A stretch of 6,308 nt of DNA from an uncultured Solirubrobacterales bacterium (GCA_903830015.1 CAIKSH010000267.1:1-6308); one strand, 5' to 3'. Positions 1 to 6,227 are shown, counted from the first letter of the stretch. The notes: generated by a model from the sequence alone, not told the origin. Numbers and translations are program-made.

Positions 1-890
1 AGGAGCTTGGCCACCTTCGGGTTGACCAGGCTCTTGGTCTTGACCCCGGCCTCGCGGGCGGCGCTGTCGAGAATCATCACGGCCAGGCCGGTGAGCCCGC
101 CGAAGTCGGGGCCCAGGTTGTCGATCGCCACGCGCTGCTCGTAGATGTGGGAGGCCGGCGCGTAGGCGAATACCCCCTTCAGGCTGAGCCCGGGGGCGTC
201 CTTGGCCGCCTCGGCGCCGGCGAAGAGCGCCGACTGGCCGCCCTGCGAGTGGCCCCCGATCACGTACTGGTCGCTGAGCGTGCCGGCGGCGGTGACGTTC
301 CGCGCCGCGAGAGCCATGTCGACGATGCTGCGGCCCTCCGAGCGGCCGACCAGGTAGCGGTGACCGCCGTCGGTGCCGAGCCCCTCGTAGTCGGTGCGCA
401 GCACGGCGTATCCGGCCTTGAGCCAGCCGTCGGCGGTGGCCGCGGCGTACTGGATGTAGCCGTCGGCGGGTCCGCCGGCCTTGGTGCGCGACGGGGCGCA
501 CTGGTCGGCGACGCCGGTGGTGCCGTGGCCCCAGGAGATCATCTTCCAGCCGCCGGCCGGGGGCGTGCCCTTCGGCAGGTCGACGGTTCCTGATACCGCA
601 ATGGGGCGGCCCTTGGGGTCGCGGGAGCGGTAGAGGACGAGGAGGGTCTTGGAGGCCTCCGGCAGGGCGACCCGGCCGGTGGGCGTGTACTTGACCTCGC
701 GCTGCCAGATGACCGTTCCCGGGGCACCCTTGATCTTGCTCGCCGCGGGGTAGTAGAAGGCGTTTCCGGCGGGGCCCTTCTTGCCCTGGACGGCTCCCTG
801 TGCGCCGGCGGCGGCGGGGAGGGCGAGGGCAACGGCGGCGGTGGCCAGGACGGCCAGTCGCAGGGGGCGCAGCGGGGTACGGAATGACAT
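1..890 (-). CDS. Secretory lipase (LIP family alpha/beta-hydrolase), C-terminus cut by window edge
   Basis: Likely an exported esterase/lipase that hydrolyses acylglycerols or other esters outside the cell. It starts at the ATG on 890-888 and stays open to the window edge, giving 296 codons; related secretory lipases run to about 400 residues. Residues 1-30 form a classic signal peptide: Arg at 4, 8 and 11, a hydrophobic Leu/Ala/Val core at 12-28, and a predicted AGA|Q cleavage after residue 30. The mature part carries HGTTG at 122-126, the oxyanion-hole region typical of the family and followed by ADQCAPS, then YEGLG at 168-172. The nucleophile elbow GHSQG is at 213-217, with Ser215 as nucleophile. 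The catalytic His, and probably the Asp, lie beyond the edge. A Shine-Dalgarno sequence 7 nt upstream fixes the start. The gene is transcribed divergently from the membrane-protein gene. The family call is strong; the substrate is unknown. Confidence 0.9.
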   Translation of the reverse strand, partial: MSFRTPLRPLRLAVLATAAVALALPAAAGAQGAVQGKKGPAGNAFYYPAASKIKGAPGTVIWQREVKYTPTGRVALPEASKTLLVLYRSRDPKGRPIAVSGTVDLPKGTPPAGGWKMISWGHGTTGVADQCAPSRTKAGGPADGYIQYAAATADGWLKAGYAVLRTDYEGLGTDGGHRYLVGRSEGRSIVDMALAARNVTAAGTLSDQYVIGGHSQGGQSALFAGAEAAKDAPGLSLKGVFAYAPASHIYEQRVAIDNLGPDFGGLTGLAVMILDSAAREAGVKTKSLVNPKVAKL

Positions 891-897
891 TCGGTTC

Positions 898-903
898 TCT
901 CCT
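898..903 (-). promoter_or_regulatory. Ribosome binding site of the secretory lipase gene
   Basis: AGGAGA on the minus strand lies 7 nt upstream of the ATG at 890. This is a near-perfect Shine-Dalgarno match at ideal spacing. It sets this gene apart from several others in the window, which lack such a site, and implies a transcript with a 5' leader. Confidence 0.8.
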
Positions 904-919
904 GGTTCGACCGGCACTG

Positions 920-948
920 ATCCGGCGTGAACGTGAATGTACCGTCAA
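920..948 (-). promoter_or_regulatory. Possible sigma70-type promoter of the lipase gene
   Basis: On the minus strand TTGACG (948-943) matches the -35 consensus at five of six positions. A weak -10 candidate, CCGGAT (925-920), follows after 17 nt and would give a leader of about 20 nt containing the Shine-Dalgarno site. An alternative -10 is TACATT (941-936), but it has no good -35 partner. The spacer holds a tandem 6-mer repeat. The choice between the two is uncertain. Confidence 0.3.
926..937. repeat. Tandem CGTGAA repeat in the lipase upstream region
   Basis: CGTGAA occurs twice back to back (926-931 and 932-937; TTCACG twice on the minus strand). It sits between the possible -35 and -10 elements of the lipase promoter, a position where a regulator could bind. 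The unit is short, so chance is a real alternative. Confidence 0.35.
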
Positions 949-1005
949 CGCAGCTTCGGCGCGCCGATTGGCCTGCGGCCGGCCCGTATCGGTGCGAAAG
1001 GCCGG

Positions 1006-1011
1006 TAGCGT
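1006..1011 (+). promoter_or_regulatory. Leaderless-type -10 element of the membrane protein gene
   Basis: TAGCGT ends 7 nt before the ATG at 1019 and no Shine-Dalgarno sequence lies between them. A TANNNT hexamer at this distance would place the transcription start at or next to the first base of the start codon. No convincing -35 is seen. The element overlaps the alternative GTG start at 1010, which argues for the ATG. Confidence 0.55.
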
Positions 1012-1018
1012 GGCGGAA

Positions 1019-2086
1019 ATGGCCGGCTCTGCCATCGCTCGCCTGAAGGGCGTCGCCACCAGCAGGGTGACGCTCCGCGTGGCCTGGCTGGTCTTCATCG
1101 GCGTGGTCGTCTACACGCTGCTGCCGACCCTCACCAAGATGCCCGAGCAGGCCCGCCAGGCCCTGCAGATCAAGTGGTACGCCCTGGGAATCGGACTAGG
1201 GCTCGAGCTGGCCTCCCAGGTGGCGGGCATGGTCGCCTTCCGCCGGGTCCTCGCCTCGATGGGCGTCGAGCCGTGCCCCCGCGGCTCGGCCCTGGGCCAG
1301 CTGTGGTTCGCCCAGCTGGCGATGGCCGCGATCCTCCCCGGCGGGTCGGTGACCGCGACCGTCATGGTCACCGACGTGCTGCGCCGTAACGGGGCCAACA
1401 CCTCGCAGGCGGCCACCGCGACGGCCCTCTCAAAGGCGATAAGCGTCGTCGCCCTGCTGGTCTTCTTCGTGATCGGGCTGGCGATGTCGATCGACCGGCT
1501 GAGCGATACCCGCAGCCAGTACCTCACGGCGACGATCATCGCGGTGCCGATACTGGCGGCCGGCCTGGCTGTCATCGGCGCCGGCGTCATTCGCCCCTCT
1601 CTGGCCGGGACGGTGACCACGGCGGTCATGCGGCCCATCGCCCGCCTGCGCAAGAGCCTCGATCCGGAGGCCACGGGACGCCGGGCAGCCGAGCTGGCCG
1701 GACTCTCGCTCACCCTCATCGGCAGCCGGCAGGGCGTGGTCACCGCCGCAATCTCGTTCCTCAACTGGGTCCTGGACTGGGCCGTCCTGGTCGCCATGCT
1801 CTGGGCCCTCGGCTACCTGGACGGCCTGGGCCCGGTGATCGTCGCCTACTCGGTGGCCCGGATCTCGGCGATGCTTCCGATCACTCCGGGGGGAATCGGA
1901 ATCGTCGAGGTGATCATGACCGCCGTCCTGGCCGCCTTCGGGACCCCCGCCCAGATCGCCGCCATCGCGGTGATCGCCTACCGGCTGATCTCCTTCTGGC
2001 TGGTGAGCCTGGTCGGCGCCTTCGCGGCGTTCACCGTCCGGCGCTCGCTCAGGGCCCAGGCCGGGACGGCGCCGGCGCCAGGTTGA
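1019..2086 (+). CDS. YbhN-like membrane protein, lysylphosphatidylglycerol synthase TM-region family (UPF0104)
   Basis: A polytopic inner-membrane protein of 355 residues, close to the usual size of stand-alone members of this family. Hydrophobic segments lie near residues 19-36, 53-74, 91-107, 137-157, 169-191, 245-265, 270-288 and 296-307, with a last one at 313-339. The family hallmark is the block around PITPGGIGIVE at 287-297, followed by the helix with AYRLISFW at 320-327. LPGGS at 106-110 is the other conserved turn. The aminoacyl-transferase domain of full-length MprF proteins is absent. Homologous TM domains flip lipids in MprF, and a lipid-transport role here is inference. The frame stays open upstream to 800, but that would overlap the lipase gene; GTG 1010 is in frame, and ATG 1019 is preferred because of the TAGCGT spacing. 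The gene is followed 44 bp later by the GMC gene, probably on the same transcript. Confidence 0.85.
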   Translation: MAGSAIARLKGVATSRVTLRVAWLVFIGVVVYTLLPTLTKMPEQARQALQIKWYALGIGLGLELASQVAGMVAFRRVLASMGVEPCPRGSALGQLWFAQLAMAAILPGGSVTATVMVTDVLRRNGANTSQAATATALSKAISVVALLVFFVIGLAMSIDRLSDTRSQYLTATIIAVPILAAGLAVIGAGVIRPSLAGTVTTAVMRPIARLRKSLDPEATGRRAAELAGLSLTLIGSRQGVVTAAISFLNWVLDWAVLVAMLWALGYLDGLGPVIVAYSVARISAMLPITPGGIGIVEVIMTAVLAAFGTPAQIAAIAVIAYRLISFWLVSLVGAFAAFTVRRSLRAQAGTAPAPG

Positions 2087-2118
2087 GCGCCCGCCTTGCG
2101 CCCGGAGAGCCGGTGCGC

Positions 2119-2122
2119 GAGG
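2119..2122 (+). promoter_or_regulatory. Ribosome binding site deciding the start of the GMC oxidoreductase gene
   Basis: GAGG lies 8 nt before the ATG at 2131. No TANNNT hexamer is found between the upstream stop (2086) and this start. That fits translation from an internal operon position and favours ATG 2131 over in-frame TTG 2083 (overlapping the upstream stop codon) and GTG 2113. Confidence 0.6.
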
Positions 2123-2130
2123 ATCGCCCG

Positions 2131-3735
2131 ATGGCTTCCACGAACGGACAGGCAAGCGACTACGTGATCATCGGCGCCGGCTCGGCCGGCTGCGTGATCG
2201 CCGCGCGGCTCTCCGAGGATCCCTCGGTAACCGTGACGGTGATCGAGGCCGGCGGCTCCAACCGGCACCCGAGCGTGGTGATCCCGGCGGCATTTGCCCA
2301 GCAGTTCCAGAGCTCGCGCGACTGGGCCTTCCACACCGAGCCCGAGCCCCACTGCGACGGCCGTGAGCTCTTCATCCCCCGCGGCAAGGGCCTGGGGGGT
2401 TCCAGCTCGATGAACGCGATGCTCTACGTCCGCGGCCGCCCGCTCGACTACGACCTGTGGGAGAAGGCCGGCTGCCCCGGCTGGGGCTGGGACGACGTGC
2501 GCCCCTACTTCCTGCGCTCGGAGGACAACGCCCGCGGGCTGTCCGAGCACCACTCGACCGGTGGCCCGCTGCGCGTGGAGGATGCCCGCTCCCCCCGGGC
2601 CCTCACCCAGGACTTCATCGCCAGCGCCCAGGCCGCCGGCCTCCCGTACGCCGACGACTACAACGGGCCCGAGCAGGACGGCGTCAGCCGCGTGCAGGTA
2701 ACCCAGAAGGGCGGCCGGCGCTGGTCGGCCGCCGACGCCTTCCTGAGGCCGGCCCTCAAGCGGCCGAACCTGAAGGTGCTGCGCGGCAAGAGCGTCCTCG
2801 GCATCGAGTTCGAGGGCGACCGCGCCGTCGGCGTGCGCTGCGCCGGGCGCCGCGGCGCGGACGAGGTCGTGCGGGCCGGCCGCGAGGTGATCGTCAGTGC
2901 CGGGGCGATCGGCTCGCCCCAGCTGCTCATGTGCTCGGGAATCGGCCCGGCCGACGACCTGCGCGCCCTCGGGGTCGATGTGCGCCACGACTCGCCGGAG
3001 GTCGGGGAGAACCTGCAGGACCACCCGATGCTCGTCTGCACGTGGGACGTTCCCGGTGGCGGCTCGCTCGCCGACGCCGAGAGCCCGAAGGCGATGCTCG
3101 AGTGGATAACGCGCAAGACCGGGCCGCTGGCCTCCAGCGTCGCCGAGGCCTTCGCCTTCATCCGCTCGCGGCCCGGCCTTCCCGCCCCCGACCTCCAGTT
3201 CCACTTCGCGCCGGCGTACTTCGTCGACCACGGCCGGGTCACCTACGACGGACACGCGATCACCACCGGGCCGGTCCTGGTCTCGCCGAAGTCCCGGGGG
3301 CGGCTGTGGATCACCTCCGCCGACGCCACCCAGCGCCCGCGCTTCATCACCAACATGCTGGCCGAGCCCGAGGACATGGCCTCGATGGTCGCCGGGGTGA
3401 AGATCGCCCGCGAGATCATCGCCCAGCCGCCGCTCTCCGGGCTGGTCGGCGAGGAGCTCTTCCCGGGCCCGGACATCGTCGACGACGCCGACATCGAAGC
3501 CGACGTGCGCCGCCGGGTCGAGACGCTCTACCACCCGGTCGGCACCTGCCGGATGGGCGATGACGAGAGCGCCGTCGTCGATCCCGAGCTGCGGGTCAAC
3601 GGGGTGGAGGGGCTTCGCGTGGCCGACGCCTCGATCATGCCGGTGATCCCCGGCGGCAACACGAATGCGCCGGCGATCATGGTCGGCGAGAGGGCGGCCG
3701 ACCTGATCGCCGACCGCGCCGCCGTTCCTGCCTGA
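2131..3735 (+). CDS. GMC-family FAD-dependent oxidoreductase (choline/alcohol dehydrogenase-like)
   Basis: A cytoplasmic flavoprotein of 534 residues, full length for the glucose-methanol-choline family, which oxidises alcohols to aldehydes. The N-terminal Rossmann fold has GAGSAG at 15-20 and the ribose-binding Glu39 in VIEAGG. GMC signature 1 is at 83-102 (PRGKGLGGSSSMN then LYVRG). Signature 2 is at 258-273 (GAIGSPQLL to SGIGP). The catalytic His468 lies in YHPVGTCRMG, and Asn510 in GGNTNAP aligns with the family's second active-site His/Asn. The sequence style (SSSMNAMLYVRG, PLDYDLW) resembles the BetA/AlkJ branch, so a choline or aliphatic alcohol substrate is plausible but cannot be decided. 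No betaine aldehyde dehydrogenase or other choline gene is next to it, which weakens a BetA call. There is no signal peptide. It probably shares a transcript with the membrane protein gene upstream and ends 27 bp before the acyl-CoA dehydrogenase start. Confidence 0.93.
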   Translation: MASTNGQASDYVIIGAGSAGCVIAARLSEDPSVTVTVIEAGGSNRHPSVVIPAAFAQQFQSSRDWAFHTEPEPHCDGRELFIPRGKGLGGSSSMNAMLYVRGRPLDYDLWEKAGCPGWGWDDVRPYFLRSEDNARGLSEHHSTGGPLRVEDARSPRALTQDFIASAQAAGLPYADDYNGPEQDGVSRVQVTQKGGRRWSAADAFLRPALKRPNLKVLRGKSVLGIEFEGDRAVGVRCAGRRGADEVVRAGREVIVSAGAIGSPQLLMCSGIGPADDLRALGVDVRHDSPEVGENLQDHPMLVCTWDVPGGGSLADAESPKAMLEWITRKTGPLASSVAEAFAFIRSRPGLPAPDLQFHFAPAYFVDHGRVTYDGHAITTGPVLVSPKSRGRLWITSADATQRPRFITNMLAEPEDMASMVAGVKIAREIIAQPPLSGLVGEELFPGPDIVDDADIEADVRRRVETLYHPVGTCRMGDDESAVVDPELRVNGVEGLRVADASIMPVIPGGNTNAPAIMVGERAADLIADRAAVPA

Positions 3736-3750
3736 GCCCTGCTTCCCCGG

Positions 3751-3756
3751 TAGCCT
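3751..3756 (+). promoter_or_regulatory. Leaderless-type -10 element of the acyl-CoA dehydrogenase gene
   Basis: TAGCCT sits in the 27-bp gap after the GMC gene and ends 6 nt before the GTG at 3763. No purine-rich Shine-Dalgarno sequence is present in the gap (CGCGAC precedes the start codon). The spacing would put transcription initiation at the GTG itself. No clear -35 is visible. Read-through from the upstream operon may add to expression. Confidence 0.6.
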
Positions 3757-3762
3757 CGCGAC

Positions 3763-4974
3763 GTGGACTTCTCGCTGACCCCGCGCGCCCAGGACCTCAA
3801 GGAGAGGCTGCTCGCCTTCATGGACGAGCGGATCTACCCGGCCGAGGAGATCTACGAAGAGCAGATGCTGGAGGCCGGGGACCCCGAGTTCAATCCGCCG
3901 GTAATCGAGGAGCTGAAGGCAGAGGCCCGCAGCCGCGGCCTCTGGAACCTCTTCCTGCCCCACGCCACCGAGTGGACCGAGGGGCTCTCCAACTCCGAAT
4001 ACGCCCCGCTGGCCGAGATAACCGGCCGCAGCCCCCACCTGGCGCCCGAGGCGCTCAACTGCTCGGCTCCGGACACCGGCAACATGGAGCTGCTGACGAT
4101 GTTCGGCACGCCCGAGCAGCAGGAGCGGTGGCTGGTGCCCCTGCTGGAGGGCGAGATCCGGTCCTGCTTCGCCATGACCGAGCCGGACGTCGCCTCGTCG
4201 GACGCCACCAACATCCAGACCTCGATCGTCCGCGACGGCGACGAGTACGTCATCAACGGCCGCAAGTGGTGGAGCTCCGGCGCAGGCCGTGAGGACTGCA
4301 AGATGGCGATCCTCATGGGCAAGACCGACCCGGAGGCCCACGTCTACGCCCAGCAGTCGATGGTCATCGTCCCCCTCGACACGCCCGGCATCACCGACGT
4401 CGAACACCTGACCGTCTTCGGCTATCTCGACCGGGAGACCCACCTCGAGCTGCTCTTCGAGGACGTGCGGGTGCCGGTAGACAACCTCCTCGGGCCCGAA
4501 GGCGGCGGATTCATGATGGCCCAGGCCCGGCTCGGGCCCGGCCGCATCCACCACTGCATGCGGCTGGTGGGGATGGCCGAGCGTGCGCTGGAGATGATGT
4601 GCCGCCGCGCCCTCGAGCGCGAGGCTTTCGGAAAGCCGATCGCCGCCCAGGGAGTCGTTCGCGAGCAGATCGCCGACAGCCGGATCGAAATCGACCAGGC
4701 CCGCCTGCTGACTGAGTACGCCGCCTGGCTCATGGATACCGCCGGCAACAAGGCGGCCCGTAACGAGGTTGCCGAGATCAAGGTCGCCGTCCCCAACATG
4801 GCCTGCCGTGTGATCGACCGGGCGATCCAGGTTCACGGCGGCGGCGGCGTCTCGGGACGCTTCCCGCTGGCCCAGATGTACGCCGGCGCGCGGACGCTGA
4901 GGATCGCCGACGGGCCCGACGAGGTCCATCGCCGCTCGGTGGCCCGTGCCGAGCTGGCGCGCTACTCCGGCTGA
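3763..4974 (+). CDS. Acyl-CoA dehydrogenase, ACAD10/ACAD11-like subfamily
   Basis: A soluble FAD enzyme of 403 residues, full length for an acyl-CoA dehydrogenase. The GTG start gives the typical opening [12 protein letters not shown]. The N-terminal helical domain includes [20 protein letters not shown] at 63-82 and [11 protein letters not shown] at 99-109, both characteristic of the ACAD10/11 subfamily. The middle beta-domain carries the FAD/substrate motif [15 protein letters not shown] from 136. The C-terminal domain has REAFGKP at 286-292, QVHGG at 356-360 and [10 protein letters not shown] from 382. At the position of the usual catalytic Glu in medium-chain enzymes (YEGT) this protein has Asp383, as do its ACAD10/11 relatives. 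Human ACAD10/11 and Pseudomonas LvaC act on 4-hydroxyacyl-CoAs with the help of an APH-type kinase; whether this protein does so is inference, and no such kinase is in the window. It converges with the PAP2 gene, 6 bp away. Confidence 0.92.
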   Translation: MDFSLTPRAQDLKERLLAFMDERIYPAEEIYEEQMLEAGDPEFNPPVIEELKAEARSRGLWNLFLPHATEWTEGLSNSEYAPLAEITGRSPHLAPEALNCSAPDTGNMELLTMFGTPEQQERWLVPLLEGEIRSCFAMTEPDVASSDATNIQTSIVRDGDEYVINGRKWWSSGAGREDCKMAILMGKTDPEAHVYAQQSMVIVPLDTPGITDVEHLTVFGYLDRETHLELLFEDVRVPVDNLLGPEGGGFMMAQARLGPGRIHHCMRLVGMAERALEMMCRRALEREAFGKPIAAQGVVREQIADSRIEIDQARLLTEYAAWLMDTAGNKAARNEVAEIKVAVPNMACRVIDRAIQVHGGGGVSGRFPLAQMYAGARTLRIADGPDEVHRRSVARAELARYSG

Positions 4975-4980
4975 TCGCGG

Positions 4981-5544
4981 CTAGAGACCCAGGCGCCGCA
5001 GCGCGGCCGTGGTGGCGCGCGCCACCACGAAGCCGGTCAGCGACCCGGCGATCACGTCACCCGGGTAGTGGACCCCGGTGTGGATACGCGAGTAGGCGAC
5101 TGTCGCGGCCGGTACCGCGAGGAGCGCCCCGGCGACCGGCATGACCGAGCCGACTCCGGTGGCGAAGGCAACCGCCGAGGCCGAGTGGCCCGACGGGAAC
5201 GAGGTCGAGGAGGGCATCGGAACGTGGCGCCCCGGGGGAACGGCGGAGCGGTCGGGCCGGGTGCGCGCCCAGAGCGGCTTGAGGCCGAGGTTGACTACTG
5301 CCGACCCCACGGCGACCGATCCGATCCCGTAGAGCGCGGCCCTCCGCCCGCGCGGGCCGCCGGCGATCGCCAGCAGGGCGGCGGTCGCGATCCACGGCTT
5401 CGAGAGGTTGGCCGCCTCGGAGATGGCGGCCATGGCACGGTCCAGGTCGGGGGAGGAGTGGGAGGTAAGCGCCTGGTAGGCGGCGACGTCGAGCCGGTGG
5501 GCGCGGGCCAGCAGCCCCTCACTGTCCTGTCCGGTGGTCGCCAT
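4981..5544 (-). CDS. PAP2-family membrane phosphatase
   Basis: A small integral membrane phosphatase of 187 residues that probably removes phosphate from a lipid or polyprenyl phosphate. All three PAP2 motifs are intact: KPLWARTRP at 89-97 (Lys89, Arg96, Pro97), FPSGH at 116-120 (general-acid His120), and SRIHTGVHYPGD at 152-163 (Arg153, nucleophile His159, Asp163). Hydrophobic segments lie near 50-62, 69-88, 122-150 (probably two helices) and 163-181. The length fits compact actinobacterial members, such as the group containing the proposed decaprenylphosphoryl-5-phosphoribose phosphatase, but no arabinan-synthesis genes are nearby, so the substrate is open. The start at 5544 follows a TAGGAT hexamer by 9 nt. 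The last codons contain a 22-bp perfect palindrome. It is divergent from the histidine phosphatase and convergent with the acyl-CoA dehydrogenase. Confidence 0.92.
   Translation of the reverse strand: MATTGQDSEGLLARAHRLDVAAYQALTSHSSPDLDRAMAAISEAANLSKPWIATAALLAIAGGPRGRRAALYGIGSVAVGSAVVNLGLKPLWARTRPDRSAVPPGRHVPMPSSTSFPSGHSASAVAFATGVGSVMPVAGALLAVPAATVAYSRIHTGVHYPGDVIAGSLTGFVVARATTAALRRLGL
5008..5029. repeat. 22-bp perfect palindrome at the convergent gene ends
   Basis: CGTGGTGGCGC (5008-5018) is followed directly by its exact reverse complement (5019-5029). It lies within the last 17 codons of the PAP2 gene and starts 34 nt after the acyl-CoA dehydrogenase stop. RNA from either strand could form a GC-rich hairpin, so it may act as a bidirectional terminator or pause site. 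There is no U-tract, and a perfect palindrome must open a loop of about 4 nt. It could also be a protein-binding site, or follow from the encoded VVARATT codons. Confidence 0.5.
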
Positions 5545-5553
5545 CGCGCGCCG

Positions 5554-5559
5554 ATCCTA
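5554..5559 (-). promoter_or_regulatory. Possible -10 element of the PAP2 phosphatase gene
   Basis: TAGGAT on the minus strand (plus-strand ATCCTA) ends 9 nt before the ATG at 5544. It fits the TAGNNT pattern seen at other starts. The embedded AGGA could instead serve as a Shine-Dalgarno site 10 nt from the start, so the reading is ambiguous. Confidence 0.4.
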
Positions 5560-5566
5560 GGGGCAT

Positions 5567-5572
5567 TAGGGT
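5567..5572 (+). promoter_or_regulatory. Possible -10 element of the histidine phosphatase gene
   Basis: TAGGGT ends 8 nt before the ATG at 5581, as expected for a leaderless start. The embedded AGGG could also be a Shine-Dalgarno site at 9 nt spacing. It lies 7 bp from the opposing TAGGAT of the PAP2 gene, so both promoters would be packed into 36 bp. Confidence 0.42.
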
Positions 5573-5580
5573 TCGCCGCC

Positions 5581-6168
5581 ATGACAAGCGCCGCCCGCTA
5601 CCTCGTACTCCTGCGCCACGGCGAGACCGAGTGGACGATCTCGGGCCGCCACACCGGGAGGACCGATATCCAGCTCACCGAAGCCGGGCGCGAGGAGGCC
5701 CGTGCCGCCGGTGGGCGGATCGCCGGCATGCGCTTTGACCGCGTGATCACCAGCCCGATGGAGCGGGCGGTCGAGACCTGCCGGCTGGCGGGGTTCGGGG
5801 ACGGGGCGACGACCGACGACGCCCTCCTCGAGTGGGACTACGGCGACTACGAGGGGGTGACGACCGCCGAGATCCAGGAGAAGGTGCCCGACTGGTCGCT
5901 CTTCGACCAGGGCTGCCCGGGGGGCGAGAGCGCCGCCGACGTGGGCGCCCGGGTTGACCCGCTGGTCGATGCGGCACGCAGCGGGGAGGGGAACTGGCTC
6001 TTCGCCGCGCACGGCCACGTCCTGAGGGTCGTTGGCGCCCGCTGGGTGGGGCTGCCGCCGGAGGACGGCGTGCTGCTCAACCTGGGGACCGCTGCCGTCT
6101 GCCTGCTCGGCTTCGAGCACGGGCGCCCGGTCATCACCCACTGGAACGAGACCGGCCGGATTCCGTGA
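5581..6168 (+). CDS. Histidine phosphatase superfamily protein (GpmB / SHB17-like)
   Basis: A cytoplasmic phosphatase of 195 residues, the normal size for a single-domain histidine phosphatase. The RHG motif in LLRHGETEW provides Arg12 and the phospho-accepting His13. Arg62 (SPMERAVETC), Glu84 (LLEWDYGDYEG) and His144 (FAAHGHVLR) complete the active site. The blocks GRHTGRTDIQLTEAG (22-36) and CPGGES (112-117) are typical of the branch annotated as GpmB-like phosphoglycerate mutases or phosphatases and related to yeast sedoheptulose-1,7-bisphosphatase Shb17. The family favours phosphatase over mutase activity for this type, and the substrate cannot be read from sequence. The frame stays open far upstream to 5068, but ATG 5581 is chosen because it gives the conserved N-terminus and follows TAGGGT by 8 nt. 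The gene is divergent from the PAP2 gene. Confidence 0.9.
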   Translation: MTSAARYLVLLRHGETEWTISGRHTGRTDIQLTEAGREEARAAGGRIAGMRFDRVITSPMERAVETCRLAGFGDGATTDDALLEWDYGDYEGVTTAEIQEKVPDWSLFDQGCPGGESAADVGARVDPLVDAARSGEGNWLFAAHGHVLRVVGARWVGLPPEDGVLLNLGTAAVCLLGFEHGRPVITHWNETGRIP

Positions 6169-6187
6169 GCGCACCGTCCCCGGCAGC

Positions 6188-6208
6188 CGCCCGGCGGCGC
6201 GCCGGGCG
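6188..6208 (+). terminator. GC hairpin after the histidine phosphatase gene
   Basis: CGCCCGGCG (6188-6196) and CGCCGGGCG (6200-6208) form a perfect 9-bp all-GC stem with a 3-nt GCG loop, starting 20 nt after the stop at 6168. No U-tract follows, which is common for proposed actinobacterial terminators but leaves the call unproven. The hairpin ends 4 nt before the presumed -10 of the sulfatase gene and covers its -35 region. Confidence 0.5.
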
Positions 6209-6212
6209 CGGC

Positions 6213-6218
6213 TAGCAT
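6213..6218 (+). promoter_or_regulatory. Leaderless-type -10 element of the sulfatase gene
   Basis: TAGCAT ends 9 nt before the ATG at 6228, and the sequence between (CCCGCGTCG) has no Shine-Dalgarno match. It repeats the arrangement seen before the genes at 1019 and 3763. The -35 region falls inside the GC hairpin and shows no consensus. Confidence 0.5.
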
Positions 6219-6227
6219 CCCGCGTCG

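Noticed and set aside
147..593. Plus-strand open frame of 148 codons
   Set aside because: It is the antisense shadow of the secretory lipase gene, has biased composition and shows no domain.
800..1018. N-terminal extension of the membrane protein reading frame back to 800
   Set aside because: It would overlap the signal-peptide end of the divergent lipase gene and encodes an Arg/Gly-rich stretch unlike a membrane protein N-terminus. ATG 1019 fits the promoter spacing and TM1.
2068..2079. 12-bp palindrome GGCGCCGGCGCC near the end of the membrane protein gene
   Set aside because: It is short and made only of G and C in Ala/Pro/Gly codons, so it is expected by chance. It lies before the stop and within a presumed operon, so a terminator role is unlikely.
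2457..3563. Plus-strand open frame of 368 codons in another frame of the GMC gene
   Set aside because: Its product is dominated by Arg, Pro, Gly and Ala, the usual out-of-frame reading of GC-rich coding DNA, and the GMC frame carries all family motifs.
2131..3735. Specific assignment of the GMC protein as choline dehydrogenase BetA
   Set aside because: The family motifs fit, but the sequence does not separate choline from aliphatic alcohol substrates, and no betaine aldehyde dehydrogenase or choline transport gene is adjacent.
1978..4929. A 983-codon open frame on the minus strand across the end of the membrane protein gene, the GMC gene and most of the acyl-CoA dehydrogenase gene
   Set aside because: It is antisense to well-supported genes with intact active-site motifs. 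Its product is low-complexity (Gly, Val, Asp, His, Arg, Leu) with no recognisable domain. Long stop-free antisense frames are expected at this GC content.
5068..5580. Upstream extension of the histidine phosphatase frame to 5068
   Set aside because: It runs antisense through the PAP2 gene, whose three motifs are intact, and the conserved phosphatase N-terminus begins at 5581.
5566..6174. Minus-strand open frame of 202 codons opposite the histidine phosphatase gene
   Set aside because: It is antisense to a gene with a complete active site, has no recognisable domain, and its composition is typical of a shadow frame.
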